The notes beneath the pieces were generated by a model, which saw nothing but the letters and a program-made list of their open reading frames with translations, had not been told where the DNA came from and did not search any database. Both the position numbers and the translations under genes were made by a program. Shown here piece by piece: positions 35,001 through 47,924 of a stretch of DNA of 64,000 nt. Numbering within the stretch: position 1 is the stretch's first letter; each line of letters opens with the position of its first letter. The stretch comes from Sambucus nigra (taxonomy: Eukaryota; Streptophyta; Magnoliopsida; Dipsacales; Adoxaceae). Location of the stretch: positions 71,687,244 through 71,751,243 of the forward strand of contig OX422215.1 in assembly GCA_949130495.1 (NCBI GenBank). Direction: 5' to 3'.

Positions 35001-36400
35001 CTTTTAAATAAAAATGGTTTATATTATGGTTTTAGGACAATTAATTTTTTATATATAAAAACGATCCATATTATGGTATTAGGACAACAAACTTTTCTTT
35101 TTATAAAAATGGTCCCTATTTCTTTTGTCCTTGATATATAGATAATATTTAATTTTAAACTTCTTCTATGGTTTAGGATAACCAAATTTTCTTTTTATAA
35201 AAATGGTCCATATTTCTTTTGTCCTTAATAAAAAAAAAAAAAAATTTAAATAGTTTTTTTATAAGTTATTTTTTCTTTACAAATTTAGTTCCTACATTTC
35301 TTTGCTAAAAACAGGGCTTTTATTGAGAAAAAAATATGCTAATGCTAAAGTCTTTTCAAACATTAAACAATGGATGTCGGCGTACTTCTGGTCATTAGAG
35401 TACAACCATCGGTACTCCTTCGTAAAAATTCAAAATGAAACTTGACTTTTTTTTATAATGTTTATATCATCCAGTTCCCTTTTCATAAAAAAATATAATT
35501 ACACTGAATACTCAATTTTTTAATATTATAATGTGAAATGAGTTTGTTGTGTTAACACAACAATTTTAATTTTACAATGAATAAAATGCAAATAGCATTT
35601 TTTTAATCTATCGGCGGAGTGGCGATAATAAGGCGACAAATAGTGGTTTAATGGTATTACATCAAAAGCATAAAAAACAAATCATAAAATATAAAAAATT
35701 TGACGTTGCAAAATTAATTTTGCACTCTAGCGAAGAGGTATTAGTGATGGGAGTTTTGATGATAGGAAGTTTGGTGACATTCTTAGTCCAATGTTTGAAA
35801 AAAAATATATATTTAGTATTCTTTAAAAAAAACACCTCATTATAAGCAAAGAGGAATAGGGGCTAGATTTAAAAATAAAAATATATGATAATTGATTTTT
35901 TTTTAAGTAAAAACTTCAATAAAGGACAAATAAATAAGGACTATTTTTATATAAAAAAAAGGTTGATTGCATTTTTGTAAAGTAGACTATGGGTATAAGA
36001 AAATGAAGGAGACATTAAAACAATTGCATTTTAAGCTAGTGAAAGGGAACTTTTTTAATTGAATAATTTTATGGACCAATTTTATAACAAATTTCTTGTG
36101 TGTCCTATAAATATAATGAAAATGTTAACAGTCTTTTTTTTCTACATTTCCCCTTACAAAACAACTTTAATTAAGGGCAATTAAAATAGGGACTGATTTT
36201 TTGTCCTAAAAATGAAGGTTATACAAAAATAATTATATTTAAGACGGTATAAGGGCATTTTTGGTATTGAATAATTTTAGGGAGTAATTTTATAAAATAA
36301 ATTGTTGTGTGTCCCATAGACATAATGAAAATGTTGACAAGTTATTTTTTACATTCACTCTAAAAAAATTTAATAAGTTATTTGACTTACCCAATTTAAT
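35001..36400. repeat. Inverted and direct repeats, no gene
   Basis: Four variants of TATAAAAATGGTCC(A/C)TATT followed by GGACAA or GTCCTT occur at 35005-35230. An inverted counterpart (AAGGACTATTTTTATATAAA) is at 35935-35960. A direct repeat of about 170-220 bp (TTGAATAATTTTA, TGTGTGTCC(T/C)ATA, TAATGAAAATGTT) occupies about 35985-36140 and 36210-36345. This suggests a decayed TIR element. No ORF of note. Confidence 0.5.
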
Positions 36401-36755
36401 GAAGGGTTTTTCTATGACTTAATCTCTACTTCATAATACGTTATTTGACTTAACCCTTATTTTCATAATCACTCTATCATAACCCCCAATTTAGCAACAA
36501 CAACCTAATTCTGTTAAAAGTTCGCTGATCCAAAATTAGATATAACCCCCAACAACTTTTTAAGACAAAAATACCATTACTACGACCTTATATCCAAACA
36601 CCCCTGCCATATTCAATTTCCCCCATTGTTTCTCTTTGGCATGATCATAATAAGCTCCTGATTCTCTAACACCATTGTGGACATCTCCAGCACAATGGAA
36701 AGAGGAAGTCGAGACCTCTAGACATCAACCTTCAGCTCAACCACAACTCCACCCG

Positions 36756-37295
36756 TAGGGGTGGCAATTCGTGTGCGTCGTGTCGTGTCATGTCGGGTTC
36801 GTGTTAAGTATTAGTCAACCCTAACCCGACCCATTTAACTAATCGTGTCAGATGAGCAAACACTAACCCGACCTATTTATTATCGTGTCGTGTTCGGGTT
36901 GACCCGCATAACCCATTAAGTAAAATATAAAATAATTTTTTTCTTCTCTCTTAACCAATCATACCACTCATAGGGCTACAGTAACTTAAATTTAATTAAT
37001 TTCAATTTCTTGCAACACATAAATAATTTATCATCCGATTCTCCATGAATTTTATAGAATGCCTATCAAGATATATAAATTATCTAATATATTCTCCATA
37101 AAATACGAGTTAAACGGGTCTATTCGTGTCATTTTCGAGTTATACGTGTTTGACACTAACCCAACCCGTTTATTATTCGTGTTGGCGGGTCGTGTCATAT
37201 TCGGGTTCGTGTCAAGAAATCGTCAACCCTAACCCGCTAACTTCGTGTCGAGTTCGTGTCGGGTTATCGTGTCGTGTCAAAAATTGTCACCCCTA
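36756..37295. mobile_element. hAT-like element C, copy 2 (540 bp, inverted)
   Basis: The TSD TCCACCCG is at 36748-36755 and 37296-37303. The ends are TAGGGGTGGCAATTCG and (reverse complement of the right end) TAGGGGTGACAATTTTTG. It is nearly identical, in reverse, to 16504-17041. Translations across the two copies share a stretch beginning MSFSSYTCLTLTQPV, which shows how recent both are. Confidence 0.95.
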
Positions 37296-37819
37296 TCCAC
37301 CCGTCTTCAAATCCTTATTTTAACCACCTTCGATGAATTTCCAAAGTATAATCCATAACTTTGCCAACATCAACATTTCCATCAATCTCTGCCAAAAATA
37401 CAAAATAATATAATCTTTCCTCCATTGACACGTTAGGATCGGATGATAATCGTAGCTCGATAACCTTGCTAATGACGAGAGGGAGCCTCCATAGCTTATT
37501 GGTCGCATTATATTCGTTCATTAGGTTTAGGTTTTAGTGTGAATTTCTGGTACGCTTCATCGATACAAGATGAACTTTCAGGGTATGAATTTGTGGGGGC
37601 GATGAGAAGATGGATACAATTGGGGATAGAAGAATCGAAATCTTGAGTAGATTCTGGTTAGGGTGGTGCGAAAGTGGAATCCACCACCACGTTCATTAAA
37701 TCCATCATCATGTTTTCTAAAAAAAATAACTCACCAAAGATGGCATTTTCAACTCACTCGTGAATATTGTTCGATACATCCAAGAAAAAACATTTCTCTT
37801 TAAACATGGTTGAGAGCAA

Positions 37820-37848
37820 GCGAGAGAGAGAGAGAGAGAGAGAGAGAA
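37820..37848. repeat. (GA)n microsatellite
   Basis: A run of about 13 GA units. Confidence 0.9.
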
Positions 37849-38021
37849 GCTTGGATATAAGGTTAGATTTAGAATTTACTGAATGGTGAAGAAGATATGT
37901 GATTGGTAATAGGATTTGAGATATTTTATTTTTAAATTAAAGGTATTTTTGTCTTAAAATGTTGTTGGGGGTTATATCTAATTTTGAATTATCAAACTTT
38001 TAGCGGAGTTAGGCTACTATT

Positions 38022-40331
38022 TGTAACAACCCCATTTTCTCACGTAAAGGCTGACCAGACACGATATGCCGAAGATGGGGCTTGTTTGTCAATTAATACC
38101 ATTCTTAGCATCGGCGTAATATAACTCATATTAAATGCCCATAATTTGGTTTGAATCAACATTTCAATAATGAAGAATTCCAATCCAACATAAATAGTGT
38201 GCCAAGTCCGACATAATAATAAATACCCAAACCAACATAAAGTAAATAAATCTCGGGATTATGCCCATACAATAATCCCAAATAAAAATAAGTACTGAAG
38301 TTGAAAAGCACCTACGCTAGAATCAACTAATCTGAAATGCCTGAGGAGAAAAAATGAGAATGCAAGGCTGCCGAGTCAACAGTCCCCCTATCCCTGTTTA
38401 TGAGCACCTGGGGGAGAAAAACATTTAAATTTAGATCAGATCCCTAGATGGGCAAGAATTAACTTATTCAATTTAAATTGCAATAAATACAATCGATACA
38501 AAGTAAATATCTCCCATCGTCACTCCCATGTGATTAACATCTCACCCCCCATCCAAGTGCGACATTTCCTACATCCCAACAATTCTTGAAATAATAAATA
38601 TGACCACTGTCCCAAATTAATATTAACTGAATTATCTATAATCAATTGCTATAACGGAGCCGACTATGTTTAATTACCCAATACCAAGGTATCCCAATCC
38701 TATATACACCTCATAAAAATGGCACAAACATCTATTATGCACAGCACTGAAGGGTCTGTAATTTACGTCTACACTCTTAGACAATTTAATTAATCTCATT
38801 TAATCTGGGTAATATATATATATGTTCTTTAATATATGCGACACACAAAGGCATCTACCAGTGATGTCTCGTTCGTTCTCTATCGGTCAGTTCAGGGGAA
38901 TCTCTTATCCATGTCGGATATCACAAAATACACATAAGTGGCGCGGTCCCTACGCTACAGTTCACGGCCCATACCCAGCGGTGATAAAGGATCTGAGCAT
39001 CAACACCTATCTCTTATAGATGGTGCTGCTACGTAGTACCTAAATGACCTATACAACGCCTAGCCCCCCTGTGATGACATGTAATACGATCCTGAATGCG
39101 CTAAACCCCAAGCCGATAGGACCGTCCACGAACATTGGTATGTCCACACATATACGCATAATTATATATTATTATTCCCGTATAATACGTATAGGTAACT
39201 ACTTTATAATTACCTAAATGTCCCACATGATATCCACAATTGTTCATCAATTAATAATTAACCATCTAGTTAATTATTAATTCCATCTTCTTTAACAATT
39301 TATTTAACCATCTAGTTAAATATATTATCCCAATTGACATATGTGCCATGTTTACATTTTTAATAAATTCCTTGTTGGCCCAAACATCGTCCTACCAACT
39401 CGTCCAGACTTCTAAAAATATTCTTGAACTAACCATGGCCTCAGCTCACTCAACTCCCAGGACTGAATCGATTGGCTCCAAGGCCGAATCGATTCGAAAT
39501 TCTGCAGAAACCCAAATTTGCTTATTTTATAAAATGCGAACTTTCTTGTTTCTTCTTCAAGATTCACTCTTATCGTGATTATATTTCTGTAAACATGTGA
39601 GTGGGTATTTAATATTTAGTTATATACCATATAACCATTTATTCCATATAACCACAACAATTACTACCCCCAATTCCCATATTTCATATGAGAAATTTAA
39701 GATCTTAAATTCTAGAATTCTTTTACAATGATCACTTAGTGTAGATCAGATTATCGGGCATAACACGAGGAATTTAAAGTCACTATTTGCATATAATAAA
39801 CACGTGTCAATTTCCTCTACGTGTGATTTCAACATTCACCAATTTCATCTAAAAAACCCTAAGGTTTCTATCATCAATTTTAAGAATCGATTCCTAGATT
39901 TCTGGGTTAACACCCTATGTCATAATTAATCTTCTACATGCATGAGATTAATTCCTAACATTTAATCATCACAATATAACCTAAAACCCAAAAATCACAT
40001 GGGGTAGTTATGATGCATCAAGAAGCAAATTAGGATTGAAATTGAGCAAGAAAAATCTTGCCTTAATATGTAGTTGAAGAAGTCCCTTGAATGCCCCTTC
40101 AATCCCTTATTGTGATTTCTTCTCCTCCATTTGAATTTTTTAGTACACATGCAATTATTGTAAACATTAACATAACATAAATCCATCACACATAACTATG
40201 ACATAACCATAATTTGTTTGTTAGCAATTAATAATTTAGATTCACCGATTTAATCCAATTTCCACAAATTTTTATTTTATCCCCCAAATATAGTTTTATT
40301 ATTTTATCTTAGAAAAAAATGGGGTATTACA
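38022..40331 (-). repeat. R4 3' LTR (2,310 bp)
   Basis: It lacks about 300 bp that the other LTR has near 47320-47620. Two GAATCGATT palindromes lie at about 39467-39500. The polypurine tract is next to it at 40332-40342. Confidence 0.9.
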
Positions 40332-40342
40332 TTCTTCCCCCT
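40332..40342 (-). other. R4 polypurine tract
   Basis: AGGGGGAAGAA on the minus strand, directly before the TGTAATACCCC start of the 3' LTR. Confidence 0.85.
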
Positions 40343-40369
40343 AATAACGGGATTCTGTCCTCGGAATCA

Positions 40370-43300
40370 AGAAAAGTACGTACCTACCTAGAAGAGTTCC
40401 TAATATTTTATACGCATGTTATCCTCCCTCTCCCAAGTCAACTTGTCTTCTCGAAGGTGTCCCCACTTTCACCCCAACTAAAGGAACAACCTTCGATCAA
40501 AGTCAGTGCTCCCACTGATCTAGAATGGCTATCGGTATCTCCTCGTATATAGCGTTTGGATGGAGCTCTATATCATCAATATAAATGTGCTGGTACGCTA
40601 TCTCATCTCTAGAGAATCTCCGCAATCCAGATATATGGAAGACGTCGTGCATTCGCTGCAAGTGGTCCAGTAATCCCAACAAATGTACAACGGGACCAGT
40701 CATCTCCAAAATAGGGAATGGTCCCATGTATCGGAGAACCAGTTTCCTTTTCTTCCTAAACATCATCACCCCCTTCATGGAAGACACTTTAATTAACACC
40801 TGATCCCCAACATCAAAGTCAAAGTGTCTCCAACTCGCATTCTCGTAGTTCTTTTGCCTATCCCGGGCAATTGGTATCCTGGATCGAATCATCTCTACCC
40901 TGAATGAAATATGGCCTAAGTAACTTGTTCTCCTCCACCTCCAACCAACATGAGGGTGAACAAAAATATCTCTCATAGAGTGCATCAAATAGTGTCATCC
41001 CAAAACTTGAACTGGTAGATGTTGTTGTACGCAAACTCCACCAAGGGCAAATACTACTCCCAGTTCCCCTTAAATCCAAAATTCACATCCGTAACATGTC
41101 CTCCAACATTAATCTCACCCTATCATCTGCTCATTGGTCTGGGGATGATATGAGGCGCTCAATCTCAACTCTGCCCCCAAATCCTGTTTAAACCTCCTCT
41201 AAAAGTGGGACACAAATGTCATGTCCGTGTCTAAAACAATGTTGAGTAGTACCCCATATAGCTTAACAATCTCTATAAGGAAAAGTCTAGCATACTACTC
41301 AGAGCTGTAATCTGTCTGGATCGATAAAAAGTGAGCCACCTTCATCAATATGTCGACGATCACCCAAATGGAATCATGCCCCCTCTGTAATGTGGGTAGC
41401 CCTGTAATGAAGTCCATGGAAATGCTTTCCCATTTCCACATCGAGATCTCCAAAGGCTGTAAGACACTTATAGGACTTTGATTGCCCACCTTCACTAGTT
41501 AACACGTAGCATACCTGGACACAAAATTTGTTATGTCCTTCTTTATCTCGGCCCACCAATATTAATGCCGCATGTTATGGTACCTCTTATCCCTTTTGGG
41601 ATATATCGTAAAGCGTGACCCATGAGCATCAGACATAATGACCCGCCTTAAATCCTCGTTATTTGGGATAACCAATCTCCCTTAGAATCTTAATCCCCCA
41701 TCTGACCCAATAGAATAATGCTCTACTCCCTCAGCTAATAACTGACTAACTCGCTCCTGGCAAAGCTGATCTCTCAACTGCGCCTTCATCACCCGAATAA
41801 TGATCTCAGGTGTGATGGTGAGAACTGCCATGAACGCACGGGTCAAGTCACCATCCTCATGAAGTGACTTCCACTTCGCCTTCTACACTGCTGCTAACTC
41901 TAAAATTGGTTTGCGGCTCAAAGCATTCGCCACGACATTCGCCTTTCTCGGGTGATCAAGAATGTCAAACTAATAGTCTTTCATAAACTCTAGCCACCTC
42001 CTCTACCTCATGTTCATCTCCCACTGTGTGAACAAATACTTTAGGCTCTTATGGTTTGTGAACAACTAGAATTTTTGCCCTAGGAGATAATGCCTCCATA
42101 CTCGTAGTGCAAAAACCACGACTGCTAACTCCAAGTTGTGGGTGGGGTAATGTCCCTCGTGAGGCTTAAGCTTTCGAGAAGCATAAGCTATCGGCCTCTC
42201 CTCCTGCATCAAAACCCCTTTAAGTCCCCTCAATGATGCATCTGTGAAGACCTTATAGTCTATCCCTACCTAGGTAATGCCAAAATTGGTGATGTAGTCG
42301 ATCTAGTCTTCAGCTCATCAAACGCATGCTGGAACATGTCATCCCACACAAATGGTACTCCCTTCCTTGTCAAATTCATTAAGGGGATGGATATCTTAAA
42401 GAACCCCTGAATGAATCGACGGTAGTACCCGACCAGTTCGAAGAAACTGCATACCTCGGGGGGTATAGTGGGTTGTCCCCACTCCATCACTGCAGAAACT
42501 TTCCCTGGGTCCAGTGATATCCCCATTTTAGATGCAATATGGCCTAAGAACTGTACCTCTTTCAACCAAAATCCGCATTTCTCGAACTTCGCATACAACT
42601 AGTGACCACGTAGTGTCTGTAAGACCACCCATAAATGCTGGGCGTGCTCCTCCGCAGTCCGAGAATAAATCAGTATATTATCGATAAACACTATGACAAA
42701 CTGATCCAAATACTCTCTGAACACCCGATTCATCAAATCCATAAATACTATCGGCGCATTGGTTAGCCCAAATGGCTTCACCAAAAACTCATACGACCCA
42801 TATCTCGTAAGGGAAGCCACATTTGAGATGTTAACTCCCAGACTCTTAATTGGTGATAACCCGATCTCAAGTCAATTTTTGAAAAATACGCAACACCCCT
42901 CAGCTGGTCAAATAAATTATCAATACGAGGCAATGGATATTTGTTCCATATGGTGACTTTGTTCAAATCCTTGTAGTCGATACAAAGTCGCAGAGATCCG
43001 TCCTTCTTCTTGACGAATAAGACTGGAGCACCTATGGCGAAGTACTCCTCCTGATAAACCCTTGTCCCAATTACAGTTCAATTCGATTCCCTAGTTCCCT
43101 CATCTCTAGAGGATCCATCCAATACGATGTTCGTGTAATGGGTCTCATGCCCGGAATCATGTCTATTACGAAGTTTGTCTCTGTCTAGGTGGTAACCCTG
43201 GGATCTCCCAAAAAATAACTGAAAACTCACTAACCACAAGGATCAAATCTAGCGTCACCATAACCTCCGCAGAAGTATCCTCCTCGATATCATATAAATG

Positions 43301-44953
43301 TGTGTTTGACCCCCCTAGGGTGCGACATCGCAACTAGGTACATCTCCTGCACCGAAATGGCGAAGACGATGGACCTCTCGTAATAATCCACACATGTTGT
43401 GTACGTAGCTAGCCAGTGCATCCCCAAAATAATGTTGTACTCATGCATATCAAGTACTAATAAGTTGGCTACAAAACTGAGTCGTCACATCTTAATCCTG
43501 ATACTCCGACACACTAAGCGTATGGGTTCCCCTCTACCCACTGGTGAATCTACATGTAGTACAATATCGTAAGCATAGTCTACCATCCCAGTCTCCCGTG
43601 CAAAACCCATGCTAATAAAATAGTGAGATGTCCCCGTGTCAAATAAAATATGACCTACGTGACCAAAAATAGGGAACATACCCTCAACTTCTGGAGATGT
43701 CCCCTTCGCGGGGGCAATATGATAAACCCGTCCATACTGTAGTGGCTGCAGTCCCTGGGGTGGGGCAATGGGTGCTGGAGCGGTTGGTACAGTAACTCTC
43801 AGAGCTAGTAACGGTGGGCGCTCTCCCTGTGGCGCCTGTTGCCCCCTTTAACTTCCCTGCTCCTGAGTTGTCCGGTTACCCCGAGGACACCGACTGGATG
43901 TATGACCCCTCTCTCCACATGTGAAATAGTTCTCATGGAATGGGCATCGCTTTGTCTGCTGGCCCTGTTGGTCTCGACCCTACTGTCCTTGGCCCTGATG
44001 GCCTCTGTGCTACTGGCCCTATTTGTTCCGCTCATCGGAACCCCTGAACTTATTATTCTGATCTACGGATGAAGTACCCCAGAACTATTGGGCCCCGGAT
44101 CCGCTACCCCCACTCGTCTTGCCCTGCTGGTTCGACGACTCTACTCCTTATCATTTCTCACCCTTGCTCTTTTGAAAAGTCTTATGATCCTAACAGTGGA
44201 GAAGTCCGATGTTCACTAACTAATTACACGTGGTAAAGGTTAGATTCCCCAAAAGAGCCTTCTTCATGTGCCAAACTGACCCCGCTATGAACCTGTCCAT
44301 CATCATTTGCTCAGTATTTACATCTTCCTTTGCGAAGTACAAAAGGGCAGTGAACTCCTCTTCGTACTCAGCCACGGTACCCCCTCCTACTTAAGCTCCA
44401 AAAATCTGCTCCTCATCTCAGACTGCATAGCTTAGAGAAATTACTTCCCTTCAAATCTCACAAAACTCATTGATCATCGAGCTATCCCTCTCTGCAACTA
44501 ACGTAATCAACTCCCACCATTAGATCGCGACCGAAATGAAGTTAACATCTGCTTTTGCACTGGCGAGCACTCTACCATGCGTAAGTGTCTTTGTATGTCC
44601 TTTCTTTACCTTCTTGCCATTAGTATATCTGGACTTCTCGAGAACTATGGTGGTTGGACCTTAATGAAGGCCTCCCTTGCCTTATCCCAAATCAACCCCG
44701 ATGCCTGGACTGGTACGACCACCTGTTGTGGTGGTGGTGGTGGTGGTCGTTGAGCCTGTGGTGGTGGAACATGCTGAAGCATGGCCGTTATGGCTTTGAA
44801 AACCATCTGAGACACAATAGTGGCTATCTCCACTGGTGTAATCAACTGTGGGGCTGGTGGGGACTGTGGCTGCTGCTGTGGCTCTGGATGAACCTCCTCC
44901 TTAGCAGTAGGTGCGACTGTGTGCCTCGACCTACCTTTCCATCCGTTTCCCAT
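40370..44953 (-). pseudogene. R4 gag-pol (many stops)
   Basis: Gag opens with MGNGWKGRSRHT at 44953, followed by Pro/Gln-rich sequence to about 44700. The nucleocapsid motif at about 43925 reads YFTCGERGHTSSRCP, with the first zinc-binding Cys changed to Tyr. The protease has FDTGTSHYF (about 43650). RT covers about 43050-42300 ([25 protein letters not shown]); its catalytic box is FIDNIL instead of FIDDIL. RNase H is at about 42260-41750 and integrase at about 41560-40510 ([21 protein letters not shown]). A chromodomain-like tail starts PIAILDQWEH and is broken soon after. At least 15 stops are visible. Both active-site changes are G-to-A on the coding strand. Confidence 0.92.
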
Positions 44954-45084
44954 CTGAAAGCAAATAAGGTTCGAATTAGTACAATCGTAAGAATATAATG
45001 AATCATAATCATAGGATCTACATATCAAAGGACGCAACGCAGAACGTAATGAACGCTACACAGATCCTAAGGACACTAGAAACT

Positions 45085-45102
45085 AGATGCTCTGATACCA
45101 AC
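45085..45102 (-). other. R4 primer-binding site (initiator tRNA-Met)
   Basis: On the minus strand the 5' LTR is followed by GT and then TGGTATCAGAGC, the standard complement of the initiator tRNA-Met 3' end. Confidence 0.93.
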
Positions 45103-45896
45103 TATAACAACTCCCATTTTCTTACATAAAGGATGACCAGGCACAATAGATCAAAGATGTGGCTTGTTTGTCAATTAATACCATTCTTAGCATCAACGTA
45201 ATATAACTCATATATTAAAGGCCCATAATTTGGTTTGAATCAACACTTATATAATAAATAAATTGAAACCAACATAAATAGTGTGCCAAGACCGACATAA
45301 TAATAAATACCCAAACCAATATAAACTAAATAAATCTCGGGCTTATGCCCATGTAATAATCCCAAATAAAAATAAGCGCTGAAGATGAAAAGCACCTAAG
45401 CTAGAATCAACTGATCTAAAATGCCCGAGGAGCAAAAATGAGAATGTAAGGCTACCAAGTCAACAGTCCCGCTATCCTTATCTATGAACACCTCGGGGGA
45501 GAAAAATATTTAAATTTGGGTCAGAGCCCTAGATGTGCAAGAATTAACTTATTCATTTTAAATTGCAATATATACAGTTGATGAAAAGTAAATATCTCCC
45601 ATCGTCACTCCCATGCGATTAACATCTCACCCCTCATCTAAGTGTGTTATTTACCGCATCCTAGCAAGTCTTGAAATAATAAATATGACCACGATGCCAA
45701 AATAATATTAATTGAATTATCTATAATCAATTGCTATAACGGAGCCGACTATGTTTAGTTACCCAATCCCAAGGTATCCCAGTCTTATATACACCTCATA
45801 AAAATGGCATAAAAATCTATTGTGCACAACATAGAAGGGTTTGTAATTTATATTTACATTCTTAGACAATTTAATTGATCTCGTTTAATCTGGGTA

Positions 45897-45984
<88 letters not shown>

Positions 45985-47830
45985 ACAACACACAAAAGCA
46001 TCTACCAGTGGTGTCTCGTTCGTATTCTATCGACTAGTCCGAAGGAATCTCTTATCCAAGTCGGACATCATAAACACACATAAGTGGGGTGGTCCCTATG
46101 CAGTACACCAGTTCACAGCCCATACCCAACGATGATAAAGGATCCCAACATCAACACTCACCTCTTGTAGATGGAGATGCTACGTAGTACCTAAATGACC
46201 TACACAACACCTAGCCCACCTATGCCGACATGTACTACGATCCCGAACGCGCGAAACCCCAAGCCGATAGGTCCGTCCACGATCATTAGTATGTCCATAC
46301 AGATACACATAAATACATATTATTATTCCCATATAATATGTGTAGGTAACTATTCTATAATTACCTAAATGTCCCACATAATATCCACAATTATTCATCA
46401 ATTAATAATTGACCATCTACTTAATTATTAATTCCATCTTCTTTAACAATTTATTTAATCGTCTAGTTAAAAAATATTATCCCAATTGACATATGCGCCA
46501 TGTTTACATTTTTAATAAATTCCCCGTTGGCCCAAACACCGTCCTACCAACTTGTTCGGACTTCTAAAAATATTCCTGAACTAACCATGGCCCCAGCTCA
46601 CTCTGCCCCCAGGTCCGAATCGATTCGGTTCTTTGGCCAAATCGATTCGCTGCCAAACGGAATTGATTCTCTCCAAAACTGAATCGATTCAAAATTGTGC
46701 AGAGGCCCAGATCTGCTTATTTTATTAAATGCGAAGTTTCTTGTTTCTTCTTTGAGATTCATTCTAATCGTGATTCCCATTTTGCAAACATGTGAGTGGG
46801 TATTTAATACTTAGTTATACATCATATAACCATTTATTCCATATATCCACATCAATTACCACCCCCAATTCCCAGATTTCATATGAGAGATTTAAGATCT
46901 TAAATCCCAAAATTCTTCGACAATGATCACTAAGTGTAGATCAGATTATGGGGCATAACACATGGAATTTAAAGTCACCATTTGTAGATAATTAACATGT
47001 GTCAATTTCCTCTACGTGTGATTTAAAGATTCATCAAATCTATCTAAAAAACCCTAAGGCTTCTATCATCAATTTCAAGAATAGATTCCTAGATTTTTGG
47101 GTTAACACCCTATGTCATAATTAATCCTCTACATGCATGAGATTAATTCCTAATATTTAATCATCAAAATATATCCTAAAACCCAAAAATCACATGGGGT
47201 AATTACGATGCATCAAAAAGCAAATTGGAATTGAAATTGAGCAACAAAATTCTTACCTTAATATGAAGTTGAAGAAGTCCCCTTGAATTCCCCTCCAATC
47301 CCTTGTTTTGATTTCTTCTCTTCTCCCTCTCTCTCACAGTGGTATAGGTTAAGAATCTTTGAGATAACCTCCTGGAAGTTTCTTAACTTCCTAATATAAG
47401 TGATTAACCCTCTATTCCCGAGTTAGGTTAAAATCTCAAATTTTGGGCCCTCAAATGGACCTGAACCCATAAGCAGACTAGCCCAAAAGTTTCTTAACAT
47501 ATATACTTAAACCCGAGACCATTTTCAATGGTCTAAAACACCTAAACGATCCTGTATACTCCTCGAAATTCGTCCCAATTATTTTATCCCAACATTATAT
47601 TTTTTTTTTATAACTGTATCACACTTCATTTATGAATTTTCTACTACACATGCAATTATTGTAAACATTAACATAACACAAATCCATCACACACAATTAC
47701 GACATAACCACAATTTATTTATTCGCAATTAATAATTTAGATTCCCCGATTTAATCCAATTTCTATAAATTTTATTTTATCCCAAAAATGTAGTTTTATT
47801 ATTTATCTTTGAAAAATACGGGGTATTACA
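45103..47830 (-). repeat. R4 5' LTR (2,728 bp)
   Basis: Its terminal TG/CA is mutated on the inner side (TATAACAACTCCC at 45103). A cluster of GAATCGATTC palindromes is at 46617-46690. Confidence 0.9.
45899..45986. repeat. Compound (TA)n(CT)n(CA)n microsatellite
   Basis: About 15 TA, then about 14 CT, then about 13 CA units lie inside the R4 5' LTR. The other LTR has only a short TA run at 38811-38822, so the array grew after insertion. Confidence 0.95.
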
Positions 47831-47924
47831 CTATTACAAAATTAAGGGTTATGTCAAAGAGATTATGGAAGTGGGGGTTAAGTCAAATTACCCATTATGA
47901 AGTGGGGGTTAAGTGAAAAAACTC

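Larger units (their letters stand above)
38022..47830 (-). mobile_element. R4: full-length, decayed Tekay/Del-like chromovirus
   Basis: TSD CTATT at 38017-38021 and 47831-47835. The LTR ends are TGTAAYACCCC/GGGGTATTACA. On the minus strand the order is 5' LTR (45103-47830), initiator-Met tRNA primer site, gag, protease, RT, RNase H, integrase with a chromodomain-like tail, polypurine tract and 3' LTR (38022-40331). The first 110 bp of the two LTRs differ at more than 10% of sites by eye, so it is older than R1. Confidence 0.93.
36401..47924. mobile_element. Long-TIR (MULE-like) element, interrupted by hAT C and R4
   Basis: An inverted repeat of about 165 bp pairs 36401-36563 with 37942-38021 plus 47836-47924, once R4 and its TSD are removed. 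It reads TATAACCCCCAACAACTTTT on the left and its complement at 37960-37980. The original element was about 1.2 kb. Flanks TTTAATGAA and TTTTATAAA match at 6 of 9 positions, weak support for a Mutator-type 9-bp TSD. The interior (37304-37940) has a minus-strand 68-codon frame of unknown nature, perhaps a captured fragment. Confidence 0.6.

Noticed and set aside
44654..44998. Trp/Leu-rich 114-codon plus-strand frame
   Set aside because: It is the antisense shadow of the Pro/Gln-rich start of R4 gag.
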